Shown here piece after piece: positions 1-9,030 of a stretch of DNA of 64,000 nt. The notes beneath the pieces were generated by a model. That model saw only the letters and a list, made by a program, of their open reading frames with translations. It was not told the DNA's origin and ran no database searches. The stretch is from Bradyrhizobium sp. LLZ17. Lineage in GTDB: Bacteria; Pseudomonadota; Alphaproteobacteria; Rhizobiales; Xanthobacteraceae. The stretch's first letter is position 1. Every line of letters starts with the position of its first letter. The stretch is taken from assembly GCF_041200145.1 (NCBI RefSeq), contig NZ_CP165734.1:868001-932000 (forward strand). The letters are read 5' to 3'. Both the position numbers and the translations under genes were made by a program.

Positions 1-1
1 G

Positions 2-385
2 GCCGATCCTCGCGACATGCTGCGCATGATGGATGCGGTGCGACGGCTTGCTGTGATTACCTCCCAGCCGGCGCTGGCCGGTATCGCCGACTGGATAAAG
101 CTGGCCGACAGCGAACTGACGCTGCCGCAGGCTGCAGCACTGCCTGATCACGAGCTCGATGCGTTGCTGCGCCGTGAAACCGGCGACATCCAGCACGCCG
201 CCGGCAGCTGCCGCATGACCGGCTTCAAGGACAGCGATGGTGTGGTCAATCCCGACGGCGCCGTGAAGGGCATCGCCGGCTTGCGCGTCGCCGACGCCTC
301 GATCATGCCGTCGGATTGCCGGGCCAACACCCACTTCACGACAGTGGTGATCGGCGAGGCGATCGCGCGGATGATGATGCGATAG
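2..385 (+). CDS. GMC family oxidoreductase, C-terminal end (partial)
   Basis: This is the 3' end of a gene whose start lies before the window; the frame is open from base 2. It shows the C-terminal substrate-binding part of GMC (glucose-methanol-choline) flavoprotein oxidoreductases: the HAAGSCRMG-type stretch near residues 60-67 and the final NTHFTTVVIGEAIA segment, where the active-site His/Asn pair and a loop touching FAD normally lie. Family members oxidise alcohols or aldehydes with FAD. The substrate cannot be told from this fragment. Confidence 0.85.
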   Translation, partial: ADPRDMLRMMDAVRRLAVITSQPALAGIADWIKLADSELTLPQAAALPDHELDALLRRETGDIQHAAGSCRMTGFKDSDGVVNPDGAVKGIAGLRVADASIMPSDCRANTHFTTVVIGEAIARMMMR

Positions 386-426
386 TCCAACACGCCCATC
401 GCCGACGCGGATGTAACGGTGAGGAC

Positions 427-1644
427 CTAGCGTTCGACGGCCAAGCCGAACAGCGGCCGAAGCTGCGTTCCCAGGATATTGCCGAGGAAAGCCGCGACCA
501 GCCAGCACCAGCCGTGCAGGCTGCCGGAGGCGATCCCGCTGAAATAAGCGCCGATATTGCAGCCATAGGCCAGCCTGGCACCATACCCGAGAAGCAGGCC
601 GCCGAGGATAGCGGCGACCAGCGAGCGGCCGGAGATGCGCCAGGTCGGATTGAACTTGCCGGCCAGGCCTGCCGCCAGCAACGCCCCGATGATGATGCCG
701 AAATCCATCACGGAAGTGACATCCGCGAAGATGCTCTGGTGGAGCGATGCAGCGCGGGCGCCCTGCCAATAGGACCATGACGCCACGTCGACGCCGCCGA
801 AGCTCATCAGGACCTTCGATCCCCAGAGCGCAAAGGCCGAGGTGATGCCCCATGGCCGCCCTGCGAGATAGAGCGTGGCGAAATTGCCGATCGCAAGCAG
901 AACCGCGCCCCACAGCAGCGGCCACGGCCCCTGCATGAAACGGCGCGCGCCGCGCAGCTTCGTCCGCGCTCCCGGCTCAAGGTCGCCGTGCCGCCGGATC
1001 TCGGCCATTCTGGTCAGGACATAGATGGCGGCCATCACGGCCCAGCACAGCACAAGCGCCGGCAGCCATCCCAAGCTCTCGATCAACGACACTGTCCCGA
1101 CGTTCGGGAGCGCACTCCACCACGGCAGATGCAACGCCCCCAGAGTAGATCCGGCAATGAAGGCTGCGAGCGTCACCAGCATCCGGGTGTTGCCGCCGCC
1201 GGCGGTATACAGCGTTCCCGAGGCGCAGCCGCCGCCGAGCTGCATTCCGAGGCCGAACAGAAATGCCCCGGTCACCATGCCGATGCCGACCGCGCCAAGT
1301 TCGCCGTGCACGGCCTCGCCGAACAGCGAGCCTTGCGCCAAGGCGGGGAAGAATAGAGCTGTCGCCAGCGCAAGCATGACCATTTGCGCGCGGAGTCCCG
1401 CGCCTCTTCGGGTCACGATAAAGACACGCCAAGCCGAGGTGAACCCGAACAGCGCATGGTACAGCGTCAGGCCGAGTGCGCCTCCGAGAAGAAACAACCA
1501 TCCTTGACGCCAGGAGATCGTGCCTGACAAAGCTACTGCGCCGGCGAGAAGAATTGCTGCGGCGACAGCAACGATGATGAGATTGGCGCCGTGCCGATCA
1601 TTGTCAGGAGCAAGCAACCGCGCATCGATGGACAGATCAGTCAT
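427..1644 (-). CDS. YeeE/YedE family membrane transporter
   Basis: This is a polytopic membrane protein of 405 residues with about ten hydrophobic segments. It carries the two Cys-containing repeats of the YeeE/YedE (Sulf_transp) family, GGGCASGTL near residue 140 and YGCNIGAYFSG near residue 365. Characterised YeeE proteins pass thiosulfate through paired cysteines, so uptake of a sulfur compound across the inner membrane is the likely role (family inference). The frame can be extended to a TTG at 1710. The ATG at 1644 is preferred because the extra 22 residues are polar and run into the repeat-rich regulatory region. It lies beside chromate genes on the same strand, and chromate and sulfate chemistry often meet. 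Confidence 0.8.
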   Translation of the reverse strand: MTDLSIDARLLAPDNDRHGANLIIVAVAAAILLAGAVALSGTISWRQGWLFLLGGALGLTLYHALFGFTSAWRVFIVTRRGAGLRAQMVMLALATALFFPALAQGSLFGEAVHGELGAVGIGMVTGAFLFGLGMQLGGGCASGTLYTAGGGNTRMLVTLAAFIAGSTLGALHLPWWSALPNVGTVSLIESLGWLPALVLCWAVMAAIYVLTRMAEIRRHGDLEPGARTKLRGARRFMQGPWPLLWGAVLLAIGNFATLYLAGRPWGITSAFALWGSKVLMSFGGVDVASWSYWQGARAASLHQSIFADVTSVMDFGIIIGALLAAGLAGKFNPTWRISGRSLVAAILGGLLLGYGARLAYGCNIGAYFSGIASGSLHGWCWLVAAFLGNILGTQLRPLFGLAVER

Positions 1645-1703
1645 GTCTTCACCGGAAGGAACCCCCTCGTGGCAATGGGAGCTAACCTTGATGAACACGC
1701 ACT

Positions 1704-1771
1704 GTTCCAATTCTCTCGCCGTTCCAAGCGCGAGTCGATCTGTCTTGGAATTTATCTTGGAACAAGTCCAA
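1704..1771. promoter_or_regulatory. cluster of GTTCCAA/TTGGAAC boxes upstream of the YeeE gene
   Basis: GTTCCAA occurs at 1704-1710 and 1721-1727. Its complement occurs at 1745-1750 (TTGGAA) and 1757-1763 (TTGGAAC), with a related GTCCAA at 1766-1771. GTTCCAAG (1721) and CTTGGAA (1744) form an inverted repeat, and two CTTGGAA copies repeat directly 12 bp apart. This looks like a multi-site operator for a dimeric repressor controlling the leftward YeeE gene. The regulator is unknown. Confidence 0.5.
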
Positions 1772-1821
1772 TGAGCGACAAGGGCCTTCGGTTGGCTTTG
1801 TTCCGATCGCCCGAAGCCTTG

Positions 1822-3207
1822 CTAAATCAGCCCCGCCAGTCGCAGCGCCACGCCTGCCGCACAGCTGCCGGCGAGCACGGTCAGCATGCCGAGCTTGAAA
1901 CGGAAGATCGCGGTCGCGGCTGCGATCGAGAGCACGAGCGCTGGAATATCGACGCTGGTCAGCACCGGCCGGTCGAAGGCGAACGGGAAGGCCTGGACCG
2001 GCACGGTCTCGCGGAACAGCGTGTGCAGCGCGAACCAGATCGAGAGGTTGAGGATCACCCCGACGACCGCAGCCGTGATTGCGCTGAGCGCGCCGGCAAG
2101 GCCGGTGTTGCCGCGCAGCCGCTCGATATAGGGGGCGCCGGCGAAGATCCAGAGAAAGCAGGGCGTGAACGTGACCCAGGTCGCGAGCAGCCCGCCGAGC
2201 GTGGCGGCCAGCATCGGCGACAAGCCGCTGGCGTCGCGGTAGGCCGCCATGAATCCCACGAACTGTAGCACCATGATCAGCGGACCGGGCGTGGTCTCGG
2301 CCATGCCGAGGCCGTCGAGCATCTCGTGCGGCTTGAGCCAGTGATAATGCTCGACCGCCTGCTGGGCAACGTAGGCCAGCACCGCGTAGGCGCCGCCGAA
2401 CGTGACCAGCGCCATTTTTGAGAAGAACAGCGCGATCTGGCTGAACACGTTAGCCTGTCCGAGGGCCAGAAGCAGCGCGATCACCGGAATGAGCCAGAGC
2501 GCCAGCCAGAGCGCGCCGACGCGGATGGTGCGGGCGGTGTCGGGGCGGACGTGATCGGGCACGGCTTCGCCGAGCATGCTGTCGATCAAGGCGGCGCCGC
2601 CGCCATGACCGTGACCGGCCGGCGCGAATTCCGGGCGGCCGCTTCTTGCGCCGATATAGCCGATCACAGCGGCGGCGATGATGATGATCGGGAAAGGAAC
2701 AGCGAAGAAGAAGATCGCGACGAAAGCGATTGCGGCCAGCGCAATCATGATGCGGTTCTTCAGCGCGCGCTTGCCGACCCGCACCACGGCCTCGACCACG
2801 ATGGCGAGGACCGCGGCCTTCAGCCCGAAAAACAACGCCTCGACGAAGCTGACATTGCCGAAGGCGGCGTAGACGTAGCTCAGGCCCATGATGGCGATGA
2901 TGCCGGGCAGGATGAACAGCCCACCGGCCATCAGCCCGCCGGCGGTGCGATGCATCAGCCAGCCGATATAGGTGGCGAGCTGCTGTGCTTCCGGACCCGG
3001 CAGCAGCATGCAGTAGTTCAGCGCATGCAGGAAGCGGCCTTCGGAGATCCAGTTCTTCTCCTCGACCAGGATGCGGTGCATCACCGCGATCTGGCCCGCG
3101 GGCCCGCCGAAACTCAGACAGGCGACCCGGAGCCAGACGCGAAACGCTTCAGCGAAGCTGATGCCGTGACCGGCATCAGCTTCTGCCTGGACCGCGCGAG
3201 TATCCAT
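1822..3207 (-). CDS. chrA: chromate efflux transporter ChrA
   Basis: This 461-residue inner-membrane protein belongs to the long-chain CHR family and expels chromate using the proton gradient. Both CHR halves are visible. The first contains SFGGPAGQIAVMHR near residue 33. The second contains LVTFGGAYAVLAYV and the conserved ETTPGPLIMVLQFVGF stretch near residues 295-315. The length is within the normal 390-460 range. The ATG shares one base with the chrB stop (TAATG), so the two are translationally coupled in a chrB-chrA operon. Confidence 0.92.
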   Translation of the reverse strand: MDTRAVQAEADAGHGISFAEAFRVWLRVACLSFGGPAGQIAVMHRILVEEKNWISEGRFLHALNYCMLLPGPEAQQLATYIGWLMHRTAGGLMAGGLFILPGIIAIMGLSYVYAAFGNVSFVEALFFGLKAAVLAIVVEAVVRVGKRALKNRIMIALAAIAFVAIFFFAVPFPIIIIAAAVIGYIGARSGRPEFAPAGHGHGGGAALIDSMLGEAVPDHVRPDTARTIRVGALWLALWLIPVIALLLALGQANVFSQIALFFSKMALVTFGGAYAVLAYVAQQAVEHYHWLKPHEMLDGLGMAETTPGPLIMVLQFVGFMAAYRDASGLSPMLAATLGGLLATWVTFTPCFLWIFAGAPYIERLRGNTGLAGALSAITAAVVGVILNLSIWFALHTLFRETVPVQAFPFAFDRPVLTSVDIPALVLSIAAATAIFRFKLGMLTVLAGSCAAGVALRLAGLI

Positions 3208-4025
3208 TACGGCTTCGCCTTGTTGGTCGGCCAGTTGTGGGTCTCGCCGGTGGCGTCACGGCACCAGCGGTAGAAGGCGTCGTAGAGCAGCATGCCCGCC
3301 TCGAGCTGTTCGAGATCGTCGTCATACATCCGTGACAGCCCGAGCGAAGCGGCGAGCAGGCCGGGAGCCTCCGGCGCGAGATCGGGCCGCGCGGTGTCGG
3401 CGCCGCGCACCAGCGTGGCGAGCCGGAGCAGCGGCGGCGCGGCGATCCCGAACTCCTCGATCATCACGTCGAACGTGCAGAGTTCGCCACGGTGGCTCCA
3501 GAACACGTTCTCGATATCAAAGGGCGCGGCGTTGAAGCGTTCGCCGACGGCGACCACTTCGGAAGGTGCCACGAACAGGAATATCGCATTGGGATCGACG
3601 AAACGCCGGATCAGCCAGGGGCAGGCGATGCGGTCGACTTTTGGCCGCGCCCGCGTCACCCAGACGGTGCGTCCCTTGGCGTCGCGCGGCGGCAGCTTGC
3701 GGGCGTCGACGAGCGGCAGCTTTGCCGCTTTCCAGCCCTCGAAGCCGCCTTCCAGCGTCTCGGCCCCGACGCCGAGTTGCCTGAGCCAGGCTGCGGTGCC
3801 CTGCGCAAGCTTTTCGCCGCGGAAGCATGAGACGATCGCGGAGCGGCCGGCGAAGTCGGCCGCCCAGTCCGAGACTTTCTCGTGGCTGAGCTTGATGGAG
3901 CCCGGGATCAACCGCCGGTCGGCGGCAAAATCCTCGTCCGTGCGCACGTCGATCAGGGCAGGGGCGTTCGCCGTGCCAATCAGCCGTGCCAGTTTGTCAG
4001 ATGATATCGTCGTGTAGGAAGACAT
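3207..4025 (-). CDS. chrB: rhodanese-ChrB fusion, chromate resistance protein
   Basis: This 272-residue protein has an N-terminal rhodanese domain (about residues 1-100; DVRTDEDF and the active-loop Cys in VSCFRGEK). A chromate-resistance (ChrB C-terminal type) domain follows, with DRIACPWLIRRFVDPNA and a later FWSHRGELCTFD. ChrB-type proteins accompany ChrA and are needed for full chromate resistance. The start at ATG 4025 follows a GAGGGCG-like ribosome site; an upstream in-frame start at 4046 is less likely. The last base of its stop codon is the A of the chrA start codon. Confidence 0.85.
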   Translation of the reverse strand: MSSYTTISSDKLARLIGTANAPALIDVRTDEDFAADRRLIPGSIKLSHEKVSDWAADFAGRSAIVSCFRGEKLAQGTAAWLRQLGVGAETLEGGFEGWKAAKLPLVDARKLPPRDAKGRTVWVTRARPKVDRIACPWLIRRFVDPNAIFLFVAPSEVVAVGERFNAAPFDIENVFWSHRGELCTFDVMIEEFGIAAPPLLRLATLVRGADTARPDLAPEAPGLLAASLGLSRMYDDDLEQLEAGMLLYDAFYRWCRDATGETHNWPTNKAKP

Positions 4026-4078
4026 GATGCGCCCTCGTAAAATCAAACGGGACGCGATACTTGGGCATGTCGCCTCGT

Positions 4079-4100
4079 GGGGAGATCGCTCAAATCCCCA
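4079..4100. promoter_or_regulatory. inverted repeat between chrB and dmeF
   Basis: GGGGA (4079-4083) and TCCCC (4096-4100) form a short inverted repeat in the 198-bp divergent region between the leftward chrBA operon and the rightward CDF exporter gene. It is a plausible operator for a metal- or chromate-responsive regulator, but no such regulator gene is next to it. Confidence 0.25.
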
Positions 4101-4223
4101 TGGGCTTCATTACACCGAAACACCACCGGCCTGTCAATCGGCTCGTTTCGCCGGATTTTGCCCCGGAACACCTGCAGGTCTATATTGCGGTCAACACGCC
4201 GGACCTTCTCGGAGAAATTTTCA

Positions 4224-5180
4224 ATGCATTCCCATTCCATCGATCAATGGACCCATGAGCACGCCTTCCTGGGCGAGAAGCATGACGAGAACGAGCGGCG
4301 CACCTGGCTGGTCGTCGTCCTGACGCTGGTCATGATGGTCGGCGAGATCGTCGGCGGTTCGCTGTTCGGCTCGATGGCGTTGCTCGCCGACGGCTGGCAC
4401 ATGGGCACCCATGCGGCGGCGCTCGGCATTGCCGCGTTCGCCTACCGCTTCGCACGGCGGCACCTGGGCAACGCGCATTTCACCTTCGGCACCGGCAAGT
4501 TCGGCGATCTCGCCGCCTTCTCCAGCGCGATCATTCTCGGCTTGATCGCGGTCGAGATCGCTTACGAGAGCGTGCTGCGGCTGTTCACGCCGGTGCCGAT
4601 CGTCTACGGCGAAGCGATAGCGGTCGCAGCCCTTGGGCTGTGCGTCAATCTCGCTAGCGCGTGGCTGTTGCGCGGCAGCCATGATCACCATCACCACGGA
4701 CATGATCACGGCCACGGTCATGCGCATCATGATCACGACCATGATCATCACCATCATCACGACAACAATCTTCGCGCGGCTTACGTGCATGTCATGGCGG
4801 ATGCGGCAACCTCTGTGCTGGCGATCGGCGCGCTTGCGGTTGCGATGTATTCGGGATGGGTCTGGGCTGATCCGGCCGTCGGCCTGATCGGCAGCGCGGT
4901 GATCGCGAGCTGGGCGTTCGGCCTCGTCAAGAGCTCGGGTGCGGTGCTGCTTGACGTGCGTGCCGACGAGAAGCTGGAGCGGGTGATCCGGGCCCGCATG
5001 GAGGTTGGCGACGACCGCGTCACCGATCTGCACCTCTGGCAGGTCGGCCCCGGCCATTGCGCCGTGCTGGTCTCGGTGGTGTCAGACAAGCCGAAGCAAC
5101 CGGCCGTCTACAAGAAGCGCCTCGCCGGGTTGAAGAGGCTCAGCCACGTCACCGTCGAGGTCGAAACCTGCCCGCATTGA
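4224..5180 (+). CDS. dmeF: CDF family divalent cation exporter, DmeF-like
   Basis: This 318-residue cation diffusion facilitator has six hydrophobic segments. The metal-site residues of helix II lie in ADGWHMGTH (about residue 55) and those of helix V in HVMADAAT (about residue 195). A very long His/Asp-rich loop between helices IV and V (residues about 155-190, dominated by HDH and HHH runs) fits the DmeF type, which exports Co(II) and Ni(II). The ATG at 4224 was chosen because upstream in-frame codons encode no membrane protein. It is divergent from chrBA, making a metal-resistance block. Confidence 0.85.
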   Translation: MHSHSIDQWTHEHAFLGEKHDENERRTWLVVVLTLVMMVGEIVGGSLFGSMALLADGWHMGTHAAALGIAAFAYRFARRHLGNAHFTFGTGKFGDLAAFSSAIILGLIAVEIAYESVLRLFTPVPIVYGEAIAVAALGLCVNLASAWLLRGSHDHHHHGHDHGHGHAHHDHDHDHHHHHDNNLRAAYVHVMADAATSVLAIGALAVAMYSGWVWADPAVGLIGSAVIASWAFGLVKSSGAVLLDVRADEKLERVIRARMEVGDDRVTDLHLWQVGPGHCAVLVSVVSDKPKQPAVYKKRLAGLKRLSHVTVEVETCPH

Positions 5181-5267
5181 TGTGATCGGCGGAACCGGAA
5201 TTCTGGAGAGAGGCCGGGGTTGATCCCCGGTCGCAGCACGACTAACCGCTGCAAGGAGAGACCAAGG

Positions 5268-6103
5268 ATGATGCCCAGGATCGCGAAGATCGCATTCGCC
5301 TCACCGTCACCGCGCTCGCGCTGTCCAGCCATACGGTCGCGGCACAGGAAAAGCCGGGCGTCGAAAAGCTCTACATCCTCAATTGCGGGGAAGGTATCAC
5401 GAGTGACGTGTCGCGCTGGACACCGGGCATGAACGAGGGCAAGCCCATGGCGTTTGTCGACACCTGCTATCTGATCAGGCACAGCAAAGGCTGGTTCCTG
5501 TGGGACACTGGGGTTCCGGACGCGGTTGCGTCGATGCCCAATGGCCTTGTTCCCTCGGACCCCAAGGCGACGGTCTGGCGCAGGCCGAAGACGCTCGCGG
5601 CCCAGCTCGACCAGCTCGGCGTCAAGCCCGGCGACATCAAGTGGATGGGCGTCTCGCACACCCATCCGGACCATACCGGGAATGTCGAGATGTTTCCGCA
5701 GGCCATACTCTACGTGCAGAAGGTCGAATATGACTGGCCCGGGGCCAACAACGAGCCGCGCTTCAAGCCCTCGCATCCCGTCGAGCTGTTGTCGGGCGAC
5801 AAAGACGTGTTCGGCGATGGCAGCCTGACCATCCTGTCGACGCCCGGACACACGCCTGGACACCAATCGTTGCTGGTGAAATTGCCAAAGACCGGCGCTG
5901 TGGTCCTGTCAGGTGACGCCATCCATTTCAAGAGCAACTGGGATAACCGCGTGGTGCCGGGCATGAACGTCAGCAAGGACCAGACGCTCGCCTCGATGCA
6001 GAAGATCGCCGACACGCTCGACAAGGAGAAGGCGCAGCTTTGGATCAACCACGACAAGGCGCAGCGCGACAGCCAGAAGATGTCGCCGGAGTTTTACGAC
6101 TGA
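5268..6103 (+). pseudogene. metallo-beta-lactamase-fold (AHL lactonase-like) hydrolase with frameshifted signal peptide
   Basis: The body of the gene (frame of 5408-6103) encodes a binuclear-zinc hydrolase: SHTHPDHTG for the HxHxDH motif, GHTPGH, GDAIHF and a late NHD. This resembles N-acyl-homoserine lactonase-like members. The only good start is ATG 5268, behind an AAGGAGAG ribosome site, and it opens a signal peptide (MMPRIAKIAFA) in another frame. Adding one base near 5298-5300 joins it to LTVTALALSSHTVAAQ and gives a normal secreted precursor. As written, translation from 5268 stops at 5432. A GTG at 5408 is in frame but would lose the signal peptide and the first beta strand. This is a real deletion or a sequencing error. 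Confidence 0.7.
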
Positions 6104-6110
6104 CGCGCAA

Positions 6111-6302
6111 TTAGCCTTTCGGCGCGGTGACCGCCGGTGAGCTCGCGTCCGGCGTCTTCTTCGGTTTCAGCGTGCCGGCGTAGAAGGAGACGAGCCAGAC
6201 CAGGATGATGGCGAGGAGATAGACGCCCCAGGCCTGCGGTGGCGTCGTCGCCCAGCGCAGCAGGCCTTTGAACGTGCGAGGCGGACGGTTGTCTTCGGTC
6301 AT
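6111..6302 (-). CDS. small single-span membrane protein
   Basis: A 63-residue protein with one clear membrane helix near residues 24-42 (VYLLAIILVWLVSFYAG), a basic/Trp-rich N-terminal side and a Lys/Pro/Ala-rich tail. No family is recognised. It lies 31 bp downstream of the MFS gene stop on the same strand and probably shares its transcript. It ends 7 bp from the convergent lactonase-like gene. Confidence 0.6.
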   Translation of the reverse strand: MTEDNRPPRTFKGLLRWATTPPQAWGVYLLAIILVWLVSFYAGTLKPKKTPDASSPAVTAPKG

Positions 6303-6333
6303 GGTGCGCTTGTGCGCGAAAGCAGCAGTGCGG

Positions 6334-7491
6334 TCAATCCGGCCGCGGCTCGGCGCGGATCATGAACAGAGCGGCCAGCGCCGAGAGGCTGAGCGCGGAT
6401 GAGACCATCAGCACCTTGGCTCCCATGACGTCGATGAGCAGCCCGAAAGCCAGCGGCGCCACCGCCTGCGCCATCCGCGCCGGCGCGCCGATGATTCCGA
6501 GCCGGTAGCCGAAATCCTTTGGGCCGAAGATCGACAGCGGCAGCGTGCCGCGTGCGATGGTGAGGATGCCGTTGCCCGAGCCGTGGAACAGCGCGAACGC
6601 GCTCGCCGCCACGCCGCCGAAGATCGCCACGACCACCGCGCCGATCGGATGGGTCAGGCAGGCAAGCCGCGTTGACCACAGCGGATGAAAGCGGCTCAGG
6701 AAGCCGGCTTCGAGCAGGCGGGCGCCGACTTGCGCGGGCCCGATCAGCGCGCCGGCCGCGATCGCTTCGACCGGCGTCGCGCCCGTCGTCTCCAGAATAC
6801 GCGGAAAATGCGCGGCCATCGCGCCGGTGACGGTCCAGACCGCGGCGAAGACGAAGGCGAGCAGGATCGTGGTGCGATCGAGCGGTACGTGCGGCTTTTC
6901 CGCGGTCGCCGCGGTCTGCCTTGCCTCCTTGACCGGCGGCAGCATGAAGAAGTTGAGGGGGAGGCCGATCAGGATGTTGGCGGCCGCCCAGGCGAAACAG
7001 GTCTCGCGCCAGCCGATATGGGCGAGCCCCCAGGCCGTGAGCGGCCAGCCGACCGTCGAGGCAAAGCCCGCCATCAGCGTGATGCCGGTGATGGGCCTGC
7101 GCGCCTCGGTGCCATAGATGCGGCCGAGCGCGGCGAAGGCGGCATCGTAAAGCCCTGTCGCCATGCCGAGGCCGAGCACGAGCCAGGCGATCACCATCAC
7201 CGTGACCGATTGCGAGAGGCCGAGCAGCGCGAGGCCGGCGGCAATCATCAGGTTCGAGGCGGATAGCACCTGCCGTCCGCCGACGAGGTCGATCTGCCGT
7301 CCGATCCGCGGGCCGAGCAGCGCGGAGATCACCAGCGAGGCCGAAAACGCGCCAAAGATCCAGTTCGAGGAGACGCCGAGATCGCGCGCCATGGGATCCG
7401 CGATCAGTGCGGGCAAATAGTAGCTCGAGGCCCAGGCCAGTGTCTGCGTGGTGCCGAGCGTCACGATGATCGGAAGCTGGCGCTGGCTCAT
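6334..7491 (-). CDS. MFS transporter
   Basis: A 385-residue major facilitator protein with about 12 hydrophobic segments. The loop 2-3 region reads LGPRIGRQIDLVGGRQVL, a version of the MFS GxxxDRxGRR signature, near residues 58-75. An ARDLGVSSNWIFGAFSASL start region is typical of inner-membrane drug or metabolite transporters. The substrate cannot be inferred. It is divergent from the cyclase gene across a 165-bp intergenic region. Confidence 0.8.
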   Translation of the reverse strand: MSQRQLPIIVTLGTTQTLAWASSYYLPALIADPMARDLGVSSNWIFGAFSASLVISALLGPRIGRQIDLVGGRQVLSASNLMIAAGLALLGLSQSVTVMVIAWLVLGLGMATGLYDAAFAALGRIYGTEARRPITGITLMAGFASTVGWPLTAWGLAHIGWRETCFAWAAANILIGLPLNFFMLPPVKEARQTAATAEKPHVPLDRTTILLAFVFAAVWTVTGAMAAHFPRILETTGATPVEAIAAGALIGPAQVGARLLEAGFLSRFHPLWSTRLACLTHPIGAVVVAIFGGVAASAFALFHGSGNGILTIARGTLPLSIFGPKDFGYRLGIIGAPARMAQAVAPLAFGLLIDVMGAKVLMVSSALSLSALAALFMIRAEPRPD

Positions 7492-7641
7492 ATCCCTGTG
7501 CTTCTGGTCGGTGATCTCATCGGTTCCGTTTGCAGCGATGGCGAGGGCGCGTCAACAGCATCCGCGGCATACTCACCCTGCTGTGGGCGGGAGCCTTGGT
7601 TGTGCGACGTCGGCGCGCGAGCTTTCGCTCGTCACGAATGC

Positions 7642-7656
7642 ACGCCATAATGGCGT
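7642..7656. promoter_or_regulatory. perfect palindrome touching the cyclase start codon
   Basis: ACGCCAT-A-ATGGCGT is a perfect 15-bp palindrome whose last base is directly before ATG 7657. It takes the place of a ribosome binding site, and none is visible. It could be an operator or an RNA hairpin controlling translation. It may instead show that translation starts at the in-frame ATG at 7684. Confidence 0.45.
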
Positions 7657-8913
7657 ATGCAATTGACCTCGCGCCTTGCGCTGATGAACTGGTTGGCCGG
7701 CCAGGGGCTCACCGGCCTGCCCGAACCCGAACTGCTGCGTGGCTTCTGCGAGTGCTGCGCCGAGGGGCTGGAACTCTCGCGTGGGCTGGTCGTCATCGAT
7801 ACGCTGCACCCGATCTATGAGGGTCGCGCGTTCCGCTGGAGCGATACTCCGAGCAACGAGAGCGACGTCGTCGAATACGGCTCGACGGCCGAGGGCGACG
7901 CAGCGAAGAATTGGCGCCGATCGGTGTTCTATCATTTGCTGGAGCATGGTCATGACGAGATGGTGATCGACCTCGCCGACGCGCCCTCGCTCGATTTCTC
8001 GCAAATCGGCGACCTCGCCGAAACGGGTCACCGCCATTTTCTGGCTTTTGTACACCGCTTCGGGGAGACCGGAGCGCTCGGGCAGATGGACTGCCTCTAC
8101 TCCTACTGGACGACGCGACGCGAGGTTGGCTTTACCGAAGCCGAGCTCGCCGCGCTGCGCGATGTGGTGCCGGTGCTGGGACTCGCGATCAAATCGGCGC
8201 AGCAGGTCGACATCGTGCGCACGCTCGGCCGCGTCTATCTCGGCCGCGATGCGTCAGAGCAGGTCTTGCGCGGACGTATCTCGCGCGGCGTCACCGAGCG
8301 CATCAATGCCGTGCTCTGGTATTCGGATCTGCGCGGCTCGACCGGGATCAGCGAGAGCATCGGCCCCGACGAGATTATCCCGTTCCTGAACGATTATGCG
8401 CAAGCCGTGATCGATGCGATCCACGATGCCGGCGGCGACGTGCTGAAACTGATCGGCGACGGCGTGCTCGCGATGTTCACCGGTGAGGATATGGCGCATG
8501 CGCGGCGCGCCGGGCTACGGGCCGAGCACCTGTTCCGCAAGAACGTCGCAGCGCTGAATGCGCGCCGGGAAGCGGATGGCCGTCCCACCACGTCGGCCTA
8601 TATCGGCTTGCATGTCGGCGAGGTCCTTTACGGCAATATCGGCAGCGAGGACCGGCTGGACTTCACGGTGGTTGGCCCGACCGTGAACGAGGTCAGCCGC
8701 ATTGCCTCGATGAGCCGCTCGGTCGATCGCGAACTGCTGGCGTCGTCCGAGTTCTACAAGGGCCTCGACACCGCCGGCCGGCGCTATCTCGTCTCCACCG
8801 GTCGCTACGCCCTGCGTGGCATCGGCCGCGCGCAGGATCTCTACACGCTCGATCCGGAGATCGACGTGAGCGGGCCGGTGACGGGGAGTTACGAGCGGTA
8901 TCTGTCGAACTAG
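7657..8913 (+). CDS. class III adenylate/guanylate cyclase domain protein
   Basis: A soluble 418-residue protein. Residues about 1-200 are an unassigned N-terminal sensory-type region. Residues about 210-390 form a class III nucleotide cyclase catalytic domain. The metal-binding Asp lie in YSDLRGSTGIS and LIGDGVLAMF, the substrate-specificity segment is RLDFTVVGPTVNE, and the transition-state Asn/Arg are in NEVSRIA. The product is probably cAMP, but the specificity residues do not settle it. No membrane segment is present. It is divergent from the MFS gene. Confidence 0.85.
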   Translation: MQLTSRLALMNWLAGQGLTGLPEPELLRGFCECCAEGLELSRGLVVIDTLHPIYEGRAFRWSDTPSNESDVVEYGSTAEGDAAKNWRRSVFYHLLEHGHDEMVIDLADAPSLDFSQIGDLAETGHRHFLAFVHRFGETGALGQMDCLYSYWTTRREVGFTEAELAALRDVVPVLGLAIKSAQQVDIVRTLGRVYLGRDASEQVLRGRISRGVTERINAVLWYSDLRGSTGISESIGPDEIIPFLNDYAQAVIDAIHDAGGDVLKLIGDGVLAMFTGEDMAHARRAGLRAEHLFRKNVAALNARREADGRPTTSAYIGLHVGEVLYGNIGSEDRLDFTVVGPTVNEVSRIASMSRSVDRELLASSEFYKGLDTAGRRYLVSTGRYALRGIGRAQDLYTLDPEIDVSGPVTGSYERYLSN

Positions 8914-8972
8914 TCCAACTACCTCAGCATACTCCGTCACTGCAAGGAGCTCTTGCGACGATGCAATGCAGA

Positions 8973-9030
8973 CTGTCTCCGTGGACGGATTCTGGACTGC
9001 TTCGCTTCGCTCGCAAATGAGGGTGCGGCT
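8973..9030. repeat. Bradyrhizobium-type intergenic repeat fragment
   Basis: The segment around GGATTCTGGACTGCTTCGCTTCGCTCGC has the look of the dispersed repeats common between Bradyrhizobium genes. It lies in the 115-bp gap between two convergent genes. Confidence 0.4.
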
